From Synergistota bacterium (GTDB taxonomy: Bacteria > Synergistota > GBS-1): a DNA stretch of 64,000 nucleotides. The position numbers and the translations under genes were made by a program. The first letter of the stretch is position 1, and every line of letters starts with the position of its first letter. The stretch is from positions 1 to 64,000 of the forward strand of contig JANXBX010000005.1 of assembly GCA_025060595.1 (NCBI GenBank). Direction: 5' to 3'. Below the pieces are notes generated by a model. It was not told where the DNA came from. It searched no databases and saw nothing but the letters and a program-made list of their open reading frames with translations. This document shows, piece after piece, positions 24,906 to 32,935 of this stretch.

Positions 24906-26140
24906 TCTATCATCACCTCTAACTTTTCCGCACTTTTCAGTTCTTCTGCTTTAACTTCGATATTTTCCATCACAGCAGGATGAAGGTTTATTATTCTCTT
25001 TCTCTTTATTACTCTGTTATTACCGTCTCTTATAACTATATATCTATTTCTTGATGGATAGCTTACTCTAAATAAGAAGTTTACGTCTAATTTTCCAGAA
25101 ATCTTGTGTGGTAGCACATATCTTATTCCTTCACCTGCTTTTACGTCTATCCAATTTTTGGATCTTGGTAAACTTCCTTCAAGGTAACGTTTTGCAAATT
25201 CCGCTACAAGCTCTCCTTCCATTGATGCCCAGTCGGCTAAATCATGCACGTGAAGAACATTTCCAGCTGCAAATACGCCCTCTATGTTAGTTTGATAGGT
25301 GTCATCTACTATAGGACCACCAGTTACTGGGTGAATTGGGATACCAGCTTCTCTTGATAGCTCATTTTCTGGTATGAGTCCGACAGAGAGTAGAAGTGTA
25401 TCGCATTTTACAAACTTTTCACTGTTAGGGATTATCTTTCCCTCATCATCCAATTTTACATAGGTTACTCCCTCAACTCTTGCTTTTCCGTGAACCTTAG
25501 TTACTGTGGTTTTAAGATATAAAGGAATGTTATAGTCTTCAAGACATTGCACAATATTTCTCGGTAGACCGCTTGAGTAAGGTAATTTCTCTAGCACCAT
25601 AAGGACTCGAGCTCCTTCTAGCGTTAATCTTCTTGCCATTATAAGGCCTACATCTCCAGAGCCAAGAATGACCACTTCGTTTCCAATCATGTAATTGTCT
25701 ATGTTCATCAGCCTTTGAGCCACTCCAGCTGTGTATATTCCTGCGGGTCTGGTTCCTGCAAGCCATATTGCTCCAGCAGTTCTCTCTCTGCAACCCATCG
25801 CCAGAACGATTACTTTTGCTTTTATTTTTTCTCTTCCCCATGGGCCGCTGAGTATCATGCTTTTATCTGGGAAAAGATTAACTACCATAGTATCAGAGAG
25901 AATATCCACTTTATAGTTAATGAGCTTTTCTAAATATTTATCTATATACTCTGGACCTGTTAAACTTTCTTTAAATTTATGTAATCCAAAGCCATCATGA
26001 ATGCATTGGTTTAATATGCCTCCCAGTTTTTTTTCTCTTTCTACCAAAAGTACGTCGTTAACTCCTATTTCCTTTAGTCTGGTTGCGCAAGCTAAACCAG
26101 CTGGTCCCGCACCTATTATTACTACGTCTCTTTCAATCAT
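24902..26140 (-). CDS. NAD(P)/FAD-dependent oxidoreductase, partner of the GlpA-like enzyme
   Basis: 412 aa. FAD-binding GAGPAGLACATRLKEIG near residue 10, a GxGxxG NAD-binding site VILGSGDVGLIMARRL near 150-165, and the second FAD motif TNIEGVFAAGNVLHVHD near 275. ECNQCIHDGFGLHK-type text (here NQCIHDGFGLHKF, residues 45-57) holds a cysteine near the flavin. It follows the GlpA-like gene with an 8-base overlap and precedes DUF1667 with a 4-base overlap. The three likely form one flavin/iron-sulfur complex passing electrons to NAD or a carrier. Confidence 0.9.
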   Translation of the reverse strand: MIERDVVIIGAGPAGLACATRLKEIGVNDVLLVEREKKLGGILNQCIHDGFGLHKFKESLTGPEYIDKYLEKLINYKVDILSDTMVVNLFPDKSMILSGPWGREKIKAKVIVLAMGCRERTAGAIWLAGTRPAGIYTAGVAQRLMNIDNYMIGNEVVILGSGDVGLIMARRLTLEGARVLMVLEKLPYSSGLPRNIVQCLEDYNIPLYLKTTVTKVHGKARVEGVTYVKLDDEGKIIPNSEKFVKCDTLLLSVGLIPENELSREAGIPIHPVTGGPIVDDTYQTNIEGVFAAGNVLHVHDLADWASMEGELVAEFAKRYLEGSLPRSKNWIDVKAGEGIRYVLPHKISGKLDVNFLFRVSYPSRNRYIVIRDGNNRVIKRKRIINLHPAVMENIEVKAEELKSAEKLEVMIE

Positions 26141-27599
26141 ATTTTCTCATCCTCCCTGAGAATAGCCAAGATCCCTCTTTGTGAAGCTGAAAATCTTCTG
26201 GTTTGTATCCAAACTCTCTCTCAAGGATTTCTATTATCTTAGGCATGCAGTAGCCCCCTTGACATCTTCCCATCATAGATCTTGCTCTATATTTTATGCT
26301 TGCTAATGTTTTAGCTCCCAGAGGGTTTTCTATGGCTTCTATTATCTCTCTTTTGGTTATCTTCTCGCATCTACAGATTATTTCTCCGTAAGCCGGGTCT
26401 TCCTTCACTTTTCTTTGTTTTTCTTCTTCCCGAAGCTCTTCAAATTTTTCGAGGCGAGGTGCTGAAGGTATGAATTTTTCTTTAGGCAGTAAAGTTTCCT
26501 TCTTCTCTATCATCTCCTTTACCACTCTTGCTATAGCAGGAGCGCTTGTTAATCCTGGCGACTCTATACCAATTAAGTTTATGAAGTTTGGAATACTTTC
26601 CTCTTCTTTTATCACAAAGTCATGGAAAGTTTTATCTCCGGGTGGAACTGGTTTAGCTCTTATACCTGAGAAAGTCCTTATTACATCGCTTCTTTTAAAG
26701 TAGGGCCAGAGCTTGTGGCCTCCTTCAAATAGCTTTTCCATTACTTCAGGGGTACTTTCATAGTCTTCTGGATCCTCTATGTACTCTGCTGAAGGGCCTA
26801 CCGTTATAGGGCCCTCTACAGTAGGTGTTATATGAACTCCTAGGTGCCCTCCAACCTCTTTACTTGGGACAGGATATATAGGCATTTTAAGGAGAGGACC
26901 TAATGTTTTATCAAGGAGTAAGTATTCTCCTCTGCAGGGGTAAATTCTATAACTATCAATACCTACTAACTTTGAGAACTCCGCCGAAAACACGCCAGTG
27001 GCGTTTATAAGCCATCTACACTCATATTTGTCTCCCTTTTGGCTTTTGAGTTTAAATACTCCGTTTTCTTTTCTTACTTCTACTATCTTACAGTTTAAGA
27101 AGTATTTTACTCCATTTAAAAGGGCAGTTTCAGCAAGAGCTATAGTTAAAAGATAAGGTGAAAAAATAGCAGTTGCAGGAGAATACATACATGCTATTGC
27201 TCCACCTACACCTGGGCATATTTTTTCCACATTATCGCTTCCTCTAATTATTTCCAATCCTTCGACTCCATTAGTGTCTCCTGTTTCTTTAAGTTTATAA
27301 AGCTCTTTTACTTCATCTTCCTCGAAAGCAACGAGGACTTTTCCTGTGGGTTTAAAGGGGACCTTAAGGATCTTTATCCACTCTTTTATTTTTTTGTTTC
27401 CTTCAACACAAAGTTTCGCTTTAAGCGATCCAGGACGGTAGTAAAACCCTGCATGAACGACACCGCTATTTCTACCACTCGCTCCAAAACATACATCTGG
27501 CTCCTTTTCGAAAACTGCTATTTTGAGATCAAATCTTGATAATTCATAAGCTATTGATGATCCAACAGCTCCTCCACCAACTATTCCTACATCAAACAC
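26133..27599 (-). CDS. GlpA-like FAD-dependent dehydrogenase with C-terminal BFD-type iron-sulfur domain
   Basis: 488 aa from the GTG at 27599. The frame is open to 27614, but that region is the SD GGGAGGTGA itself. N-terminal DAO fold with VGIVGGGAVGSSIAYEL and GASGRNSGVVHAG near 42. The C-terminal domain (about 390-475) has ICRCE and GRCQGGYC, the four-cysteine BFD-like 2Fe-2S site of anaerobic glycerol-3-phosphate dehydrogenase GlpA. Glycerol-3-phosphate or a 2-hydroxyacid is a likely substrate, but no glycerol kinase is nearby. First gene of the operon, under the promoter at 27639-27666. Confidence 0.9.
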   Translation of the reverse strand: MFDVGIVGGGAVGSSIAYELSRFDLKIAVFEKEPDVCFGASGRNSGVVHAGFYYRPGSLKAKLCVEGNKKIKEWIKILKVPFKPTGKVLVAFEEDEVKELYKLKETGDTNGVEGLEIIRGSDNVEKICPGVGGAIACMYSPATAIFSPYLLTIALAETALLNGVKYFLNCKIVEVRKENGVFKLKSQKGDKYECRWLINATGVFSAEFSKLVGIDSYRIYPCRGEYLLLDKTLGPLLKMPIYPVPSKEVGGHLGVHITPTVEGPITVGPSAEYIEDPEDYESTPEVMEKLFEGGHKLWPYFKRSDVIRTFSGIRAKPVPPGDKTFHDFVIKEEESIPNFINLIGIESPGLTSAPAIARVVKEMIEKKETLLPKEKFIPSAPRLEKFEELREEEKQRKVKEDPAYGEIICRCEKITKREIIEAIENPLGAKTLASIKYRARSMMGRCQGGYCMPKIIEILEREFGYKPEDFQLHKEGSWLFSGRMRKYD

Positions 27600-27620
27600 T
27601 TTTTCACCTCCCACCTTAAA

Positions 27621-27655
27621 TGAGTGTATTTAAATGTAAGTATACTGAGTGTATT
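27621..27655. promoter_or_regulatory. Direct repeat TGAGTGTATT, candidate repressor sites
   Basis: Identical 10-base copies at 27621-27630 and 27646-27655, 25 bp apart. One lies inside the spacer of the minus-strand promoter, the other just past its -10. This layout would let a repressor, plausibly the FadR-type regulator encoded divergently, shut off the oxidoreductase operon. Confidence 0.5.
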
Positions 27656-27666
27656 AAGTTTGTCAA
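27639..27666 (-). promoter_or_regulatory. Promoter of the GlpA-like oxidoreductase operon
   Basis: On the minus strand, perfect TTGACA (27666-27661), a 16-bp spacer and TATACT (27644-27639). Transcription would start near 27632, about 33 bases before the GTG. Confidence 0.7.
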
Positions 27667-27695
27667 GAGGTAAACGGAATTAAATTTTCATCATG

Positions 27696-27724
27696 TTGAC
27701 TTAAGGGTGACAACTTGATATACT
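27696..27724 (+). promoter_or_regulatory. Promoter of the FadR-type regulator gene
   Basis: TTGACT (27696-27701), a 17-bp spacer and TATACT (27719-27724) preceded by TGA (extended -10). The leader would be about 120 bases; nothing else was recognised in 27730-27836. Confidence 0.65.
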
Positions 27725-27854
27725 TAAAGTGATTGATTTTAAAAGATTTGCTGTCAATGCAAGGAAGAGTATTCTTTTGTTTAATGGTGTCGTAAATTGC
27801 GCATGCTTATGTTTAAAAGTGATTTGTTTTTGATCTAAAGGAGTTGTTAGGTTG

Positions 27855-28538
27855 ATGCCTATTTTTAAACCTAAGAGAATTTATGAAGAGGTTGCGGAGG
27901 AAATTAGAGATTGGATATTGACAGGTAAAATTAAACCTGGCGAAAGACTTCCGTCAGAGGAGGAGCTCTTGCATATTTTTGGCATAAGTAGAGCATCTTT
28001 AAGAGAAGCTTTTAGGCTTCTTGAGTCTATGGGACTTGTGGAAACGGTTTTGGGGAGGGGAAGGTTTGCTCGGCCCATTCCTGAGGTAGATAGGGATAGC
28101 CCTAAGGTTTTCTATGAGGCGCTTATGGCTAGAGAGCTTCTTGAACCGACCATAACGAAGTATGCTGCTAGATGTGCTGAACCTGAGGATGTGGATAGGA
28201 TTGGTAAAATCGTAGAGGCTATGGAAAAAAGAAAGGAGCTTTCCGTTGAGGAAATGGTTAGGTATGATCAGGATTTTCATCTTGAGGTTGCTAAAGCGAC
28301 TCATAATTTTCTGCTTGTAAACATTACTATGGATTATCTTAACATCATTAAGAGCCTTGGGGAAAACACTTTGAAGGTTCCAGGAAGGAAAGAGAGATCT
28401 TTTAGGGAGCATAAGAAAATCTTCGAAGCTATAGCCTCAAAGGACGAGGAAGGGGCTTTTCAGGCAGATTTAGAGCATGTAAGGAATGTAAGGGAGATGA
28501 TAGATAAGCTTTATGGGAGGAGAGAAAGTAGTCAATAA
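27855..28538 (+). CDS. FadR-type GntR-family transcription regulator
   Basis: 227 aa from the ATG at 27855; a TTG directly before it (27852) is nearer the SD AAAGGAG and may be used. N-terminal winged helix (about 8-72: RIYEEVAEEIRDWILTGKIK, ERLPSEEELLHIFGISRASL, TVLGRGRFA) and a C-terminal FCD ligand-binding domain with metal-type His and Asp (DQDFHLEVAKATHN, REHKKIFEAI). Such proteins sense carboxylates or sugar acids. It is divergent from the oxidoreductase operon and probably controls it. The 3' end overlaps the histidine kinase gene. Confidence 0.92.
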   Translation: MPIFKPKRIYEEVAEEIRDWILTGKIKPGERLPSEEELLHIFGISRASLREAFRLLESMGLVETVLGRGRFARPIPEVDRDSPKVFYEALMARELLEPTITKYAARCAEPEDVDRIGKIVEAMEKRKELSVEEMVRYDQDFHLEVAKATHNFLLVNITMDYLNIIKSLGENTLKVPGRKERSFREHKKIFEAIASKDEEGAFQADLEHVRNVREMIDKLYGRRESSQ

Positions 28539-29973
28539 TTTGACATTATCGGAAAGCTTTGGTTGTGAGCTTGAGATTGGTTTTTTGAAATTAAGGGAGG
28601 ATGGTTTGGTTATTTACCTAGACGAGGCAGCTTCTAAGCTCTTAGGTGTTACTGCGGAAGAAGTGAAAGGAAAAGTTTTTTTATGGGAGTTTTGTCACGG
28701 CCCTAAGGGTGTAATTGGAGGGAAAGAGGCATTTACTAAATTTTTGGAACGCTTGAAGAAAGGAGAAGAGATCGCTTCTTACAATTTTTGTCTCTTTTCA
28801 AAGCAGGGTTCGTCCTTTTATGCTGTTATGAAAGGTAAATTGGTATACGAGGAAAAGGAACCTATTATCTTTGCAGCAATTGTTAAGTTGCCTCTTGATA
28901 GAGAGATATATTTTAATCTCCTTAGAGATATTCCTTCTGCGTTATTTAGGATAAGTATGGATAATAGATTTGAATTTATCGATGATGAAGGTGCAAAAGA
29001 AATTCTTGGTTATTCTGCTAAAGATTTAATAGGTAAGGAAGTTTACGAAATTCATTTTGATAGAGTTGCGGCTGATAACCTTTTTAGGGAGATAAATAGG
29101 GTTCTTCTAGAGAAGGATAGTGTTAGAGTGCGGCAGGTTCTATTGAAAAGAGCAGATGGTACTCCGGTTTGGGTGACTTCCATAATTAGAGGGATTTATG
29201 ATAAAGATGGTAGCCTAAAAGGAAGAGAAGGTATAATGATAAGATCAAGCTTTCTAAACTCAGTTGGCGGTGAATTAGAAGATAAAGATGCGTCATTAAG
29301 TATGCTTGGGCATGATATTAGAGCTCTTGTAGGAAGCGCTATATCCTTTCTTGAGCTTTTATCTGAAAGTGGCTTGAACGAGTTTCAAACTAATCTCCTT
29401 AAGAAAGCTTGCGTAAGTGTTCATGGAGTTAGAAGGCTTTTTGAAAATTTTATCTACTCTTATAGAATTAGGTCAGGTAGGCTTGAGGTTTTAGAAGAAC
29501 CCTTCGATCTTAATGAGGTGATTGATAATATTTATGTAGTTATATCTCCCTATCTTAAAGAGGGAGTGGAATTTAAGTTAGATATTCCTGAGTTTCCCTA
29601 TATGCTTTTAGGGGACTCTCCTAAGCTTGAGCAGATTTTGCTTAATCTTCTTGTTAATGCCGCTAAGGTCACTACTGAAGGTTTTGTGGAGCTTTCCGTT
29701 AAGAAGATAAGAGAGGACGAGGTGGTGGAGATTCTTTTTTTAGTTAGAGATAGCGGGCCTGGAATTCCTGAAGAAATCAAGGATAGAGTATTTTCGCCTT
29801 TTAAGCGATTTTCTACCTCTTATAAAGGGTTAGGTTTGGGTCTTTATATATCAAAGACCTTAGCTAAACTTATGAAAGGCGATCTCTGGTTAGGAGAAAG
29901 CGAGAAAGGAAGCCTTTTCTGTCTTAAGCTTCCCTTTAAAAGGGGAGAAATGAAAAAAGAAAGCTCTTCTTAG
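28513..29973 (+). CDS. Cytoplasmic PAS-domain sensor histidine kinase, orphan
   Basis: 486 aa. No membrane segment. Two PAS-like domains (about 20-125, and 133-250 with DIPSALFRISMDNRFEFID and EILGYSAKDLIGKE). HisKA with the phospho-acceptor His in MLGHDIRALVG near 262. HATPase with NLLVNAAK (N box), RDSGPGIP (G1), FSPFKRF and GLGLGLYISK (G2). No response regulator gene is adjacent, so its partner is elsewhere. The ATG at 28513 overlaps the regulator gene by 26 bases; a TTG at 28540 after the regulator stop is an alternative start. Confidence 0.9.
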   Translation: MGGEKVVNNLTLSESFGCELEIGFLKLREDGLVIYLDEAASKLLGVTAEEVKGKVFLWEFCHGPKGVIGGKEAFTKFLERLKKGEEIASYNFCLFSKQGSSFYAVMKGKLVYEEKEPIIFAAIVKLPLDREIYFNLLRDIPSALFRISMDNRFEFIDDEGAKEILGYSAKDLIGKEVYEIHFDRVAADNLFREINRVLLEKDSVRVRQVLLKRADGTPVWVTSIIRGIYDKDGSLKGREGIMIRSSFLNSVGGELEDKDASLSMLGHDIRALVGSAISFLELLSESGLNEFQTNLLKKACVSVHGVRRLFENFIYSYRIRSGRLEVLEEPFDLNEVIDNIYVVISPYLKEGVEFKLDIPEFPYMLLGDSPKLEQILLNLLVNAAKVTTEGFVELSVKKIREDEVVEILFLVRDSGPGIPEEIKDRVFSPFKRFSTSYKGLGLGLYISKTLAKLMKGDLWLGESEKGSLFCLKLPFKRGEMKKESSS

Positions 29974-31281
29974 GTGAGCATGTTTAGGTTTAAACTTTTT
30001 CTAGTCTTTTTAATCCCCATTTTTGCTCTTTTATTTATCCCCTTTGGGATGGTAAATGCCTCTTTAAATGCAAAGTACATCTTCTTATTTATAGGAGATG
30101 GAATGGGTTTCCCTCAGGTTAAGTTGGCTGAAGCGTTTTACGGAAGTTTAACAATGTGTAATCTTAAAGTAAAAGGGGAAGTGGCCACTTACGCAGCCAA
30201 TAAAGAGGTTCCTGATTCTGCTGCTTCCGCTACTGCATTAGCCACTGGTTATAAGACATTGAACGGAATATTAGGTATGGATCCCTTGAAGACTGAAAAA
30301 CTTAAGACCATTGCTTATATGGCAAAAGAAAGAGGCATGAAGGTAGGGATAATAACCAATACTCCATTAGATGATGCTACTCCTGCAGCCTTTTATTCTA
30401 ATCAACCAAGCAGGTTGAATTATTACGAGATTTCTCTAGATTTAATAAGTAGCGGTTTTGACTATTTCGTTGGTGGCAGACCCTTGGGGAATTCCGATAG
30501 ATATAGAAAAGGAAAACCTGATATATTGAAACTTGCTGAGAAGAAGGGATATTCGATCATAAAGGGGGAGAGAGAGCTCAAGTCGTTAAAATCTAATAAA
30601 AATAAGGTAATAGTTTTAGATCAAGCTCCGACGCTATACTATGAGATAGATCGTCCGCTCGGCTCTTTATCCTTAGCAGACTTGTTAAGGATAGGAATTG
30701 AATGCCTTTACGGTTCCTCTGGTTTCCTTATGATAGTTGAGGGAGGGAAGATTGATTGGGCCTGTCATGCTAATGATGCAATGACAGCCATTGCTGAGGT
30801 TAAGTCTTTTGACGAAGCTATCAAAGTAGCTTTGGATTTCTATAATAAGCATCCAAGAGAAACTCTAATTGTAGTTACAGCAGATCATGAAACTGGCGGT
30901 ATGGAATTGGATCTTTCTGAGAAAAAATATAAATACCTTGCTTTTCAAAAGGTTTCTTATGCTAAGTTCAATATGGAGCTTTTTAGACTAAAGTCTAAAC
31001 CTTATGATAAAAGAAGACTCTATTCATTAATAGAAAACTGCTTTGGTTTTACCATAAGCGAGAGAGAAGCAAATTTACTTGAAGAAGATGAAAGGAAGTT
31101 AACCTTTAAGCTGATACGGATTTTAAATGAAAAAGCAGGGATCAAATGGAAAACGGCAGGACATACTGCTACCAGCGTTCCTATTTTTGCTCATGGAGTA
31201 GGAGCTGAACTTTTTGAAGGCTTTATAGATAATACTGATGTAGCCAAAAATATTATGAGAATTGCTGGATTAGTTTTTTGA
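29974..31281 (+). CDS. PhoA-family alkaline phosphatase, exported
   Basis: 435 aa. N-terminal signal peptide about 1-28 ending MVNA/SLNA; start GTG 29974 or the ATG two codons on. The metal and catalytic sites of the family are all visible: FIGDGMG (Asp), DSAASATALATG (nucleophile Ser), DDATPAAF, EGGKIDWACHAND (Asp and His), ADHETGG (Asp-His), and GHTATSVP (His). It releases phosphate from monoesters in the periplasm. It follows the kinase gene directly. The 3' end overlaps the convergent flavodiiron gene by 29 bases. Confidence 0.93.
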   Translation: MSMFRFKLFLVFLIPIFALLFIPFGMVNASLNAKYIFLFIGDGMGFPQVKLAEAFYGSLTMCNLKVKGEVATYAANKEVPDSAASATALATGYKTLNGILGMDPLKTEKLKTIAYMAKERGMKVGIITNTPLDDATPAAFYSNQPSRLNYYEISLDLISSGFDYFVGGRPLGNSDRYRKGKPDILKLAEKKGYSIIKGERELKSLKSNKNKVIVLDQAPTLYYEIDRPLGSLSLADLLRIGIECLYGSSGFLMIVEGGKIDWACHANDAMTAIAEVKSFDEAIKVALDFYNKHPRETLIVVTADHETGGMELDLSEKKYKYLAFQKVSYAKFNMELFRLKSKPYDKRRLYSLIENCFGFTISEREANLLEEDERKLTFKLIRILNEKAGIKWKTAGHTATSVPIFAHGVGAELFEGFIDNTDVAKNIMRIAGLVF

Positions 31282-32476
31282 TTCCTTCTCTAATTTTGAG
31301 TTCATCTTCTTCTTTGGTTTTCCCGTTGATTTCTATAATGTCTACGAGTTTTAAATCGGAATCTTTAAGAAGCTTTTGAAGCTCTCTTTTTAAAGCTCCT
31401 GCCCATCCAAAGTTACCTAATGCTAAGACTGGTTTTTCATAGTTAGCCTTATCTAATATTTCATAAATTAGATATTTAGCTATGGGATGTAAACTTGCTT
31501 CGTAAGTTGAAAAACCAAAGATTATGAATTTGCTATCTGGTATTTCTTTTAATATTTCGCTAAGGGCTGGGGAATTGGTATCAGTGAAACCGTAAACTAG
31601 GGGTTTAGTTCCGCTTTTCTTTAATTCATCTATTGCTATTGTTATTCCCTTTTCAACGAAACCATACATGGAGTCGTATATCACCAGAGCCTTTTCTTTT
31701 TGAGGGTCGCCTTTTGCTACTTTTGCATAGTGTTCGAGTAGTTTCATGGGTTCCTTCATCCATATTAGTCCATGTCCTGGGAGAATAGCTTTGAGGTTGT
31801 TTAATACTCCCATGCCCTCGAGTTTTTCGAAATTCTCAGGAATGTATTTCTTGTAATGTCCTATAACCGTTACTATGTATTTAGTGACATGCTTAAGATA
31901 TTTTTCTATGTTAGCTTCATTCGCGTCGTCTATATTGTCTGGAATGGAATAGCCTCCTCCTACATCACATCCAAAGATGATTCCTTTGTCTGGAAGATAA
32001 GTAATAATTGTGTCTGGCCAATGGAGCCATGGAACATAAATGAATTTGAGCCTATTATTTCCTAACTCAATTTCTTCTCCATCCTCTACAGTTTTTATAT
32101 TTTCCCTTATGCCATAAAAGGCATCTAAAAGCTTTTTGGCAAGGGAGGAACAGATGATTTGTGCCTTTTTCTTGTTAGCTTCCAACAATACTGGTAAAGC
32201 TCCGCTATGGTCTGGTTCTGTGTGGTGAACAACTATATGGGTTATATCCTCTGGATTAACTATGCTTTTGATGGCGTCGAGAAACTCACGGGAATAGGTA
32301 TCCTTCCATGTGTCAAACAAGACAATATTATCCTTTATTTTCATTATATATGCATTATAGGTTATTCCCTCTGGTATGTCCCATATAGCTTCGAAGAACT
32401 TTATTTTGTCATCATCGATTCTAAGTAAGTGTATCTCCGGTTCTTCAAAAAGCTTTTTAATCCACACCTTAGGCAT
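31253..32476 (-). CDS. Flavodiiron protein (FprA/ROO family)
   Basis: 407 aa. N-terminal metallo-beta-lactamase domain with diiron ligands H85-x-E87-x-D89-H90 in HHTEPDHSG, further ligands in LHWPD, CDVGGG and LPGHGL, and a C-terminal flavodoxin domain starting near 265 (VIYDSMYGFVEKG). It reduces oxygen to water, or nitric oxide to nitrous oxide, in the cytoplasm of anaerobes. No rubredoxin domain is fused and none is adjacent. It has its own promoter, divergent from rpsO. Confidence 0.95.
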   Translation of the reverse strand: MPKVWIKKLFEEPEIHLLRIDDDKIKFFEAIWDIPEGITYNAYIMKIKDNIVLFDTWKDTYSREFLDAIKSIVNPEDITHIVVHHTEPDHSGALPVLLEANKKKAQIICSSLAKKLLDAFYGIRENIKTVEDGEEIELGNNRLKFIYVPWLHWPDTIITYLPDKGIIFGCDVGGGYSIPDNIDDANEANIEKYLKHVTKYIVTVIGHYKKYIPENFEKLEGMGVLNNLKAILPGHGLIWMKEPMKLLEHYAKVAKGDPQKEKALVIYDSMYGFVEKGITIAIDELKKSGTKPLVYGFTDTNSPALSEILKEIPDSKFIIFGFSTYEASLHPIAKYLIYEILDKANYEKPVLALGNFGWAGALKRELQKLLKDSDLKLVDIIEINGKTKEEDELKIREGIKKLIQQFS

Positions 32477-32512
32477 ATTTATCCCCCCTTTTGAAGTTTG
32501 TTTACTTTTAGA

Positions 32513-32541
32513 ATTGTATCAGAAGAGTATCTAAGTAACAA
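32513..32541 (-). promoter_or_regulatory. Promoter of the flavodiiron protein gene
   Basis: On the minus strand, TTGTTA (32541-32536), a 17-bp spacer and extended -10 TGA-TACAAT (TACAAT at 32518-32513). It lies 37 bases before the ATG and is divergent from the rpsO promoter. Confidence 0.55.
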
Positions 32542-32558
32542 CTCCTTTTTTCTTTTTG

Positions 32559-32567
32559 TGGTATAAT
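32559..32567 (+). promoter_or_regulatory. Promoter of the rpsO-pnp operon
   Basis: Extended -10 TGG followed by perfect TATAAT (32562-32567); the -35 is weak. The transcript would begin near 32574, with an 85-base leader that contains the hairpin at 32591-32620. Confidence 0.6.
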
Positions 32568-32590
32568 GTATAAGAAATAGACCTTCATCT

Positions 32591-32620
32591 AAGCTCACCG
32601 TTGTCCCCAGCGATGGGCTT
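32591..32620 (+). promoter_or_regulatory. Leader hairpin upstream of rpsO, possible S15 control site
   Basis: A 13-bp stem with one mismatch and two G-U pairs (AAGCTCACCGTTG 32591-32603 with CAGCGATGGGCTT 32608-32620) closed by a TCCC loop, in the 5' leader of rpsO. There is no T run, so it is not a terminator. S15 represses its own mRNA through varied leader structures in many bacteria; that role here is inference. Confidence 0.5.
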
Positions 32621-32658
32621 GGTTGGAGGATAAAAAATGATAAAGGGGGGAACTTTGA

Positions 32659-32928
32659 ATGTCCTTAACTAAGGAGGAAAAGGAAAGTATAATAAGAGAG
32701 TTTAGACTCCACGAGTCTGATACGGGATCTCCAGAAGTGCAGATTGCTGTTCTTACAGAGAGAATTAATAGGTTAACAGAACATCTAAAGCAACATCCAA
32801 AGGATTTCCATTCAAGAAGAGGTTTGTTTAAAATGGTTGGTAAAAGGCGCAGGTTGCTTAATTATCTTAGAGAAAAGGATGCACGTAGGTATTTTGAGCT
32901 TATAAAGCGCCTTGGCCTCAGGAGGTAG
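32659..32928 (+). CDS. rpsO: Ribosomal protein S15
   Basis: 89 aa, full length. Signatures [20 protein letters not shown] and [20 protein letters not shown] match S15, a primary 16S rRNA binder of the 30S platform. ATG behind GGGGGG. The stop lies within the SD region of pnp, the common rpsO-pnp arrangement. Confidence 0.98.
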   Translation: MSLTKEEKESIIREFRLHESDTGSPEVQIAVLTERINRLTEHLKQHPKDFHSRRGLFKMVGKRRRLLNYLREKDARRYFELIKRLGLRR

Positions 32929-32935
32929 TTCTAAA

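Noticed and set aside
32581-32640. Possible tRNA or small RNA gene between fprA and rpsO
   Set aside because: Only one stem forms; no cloverleaf and no T-arm sequence. Treated as the rpsO leader.
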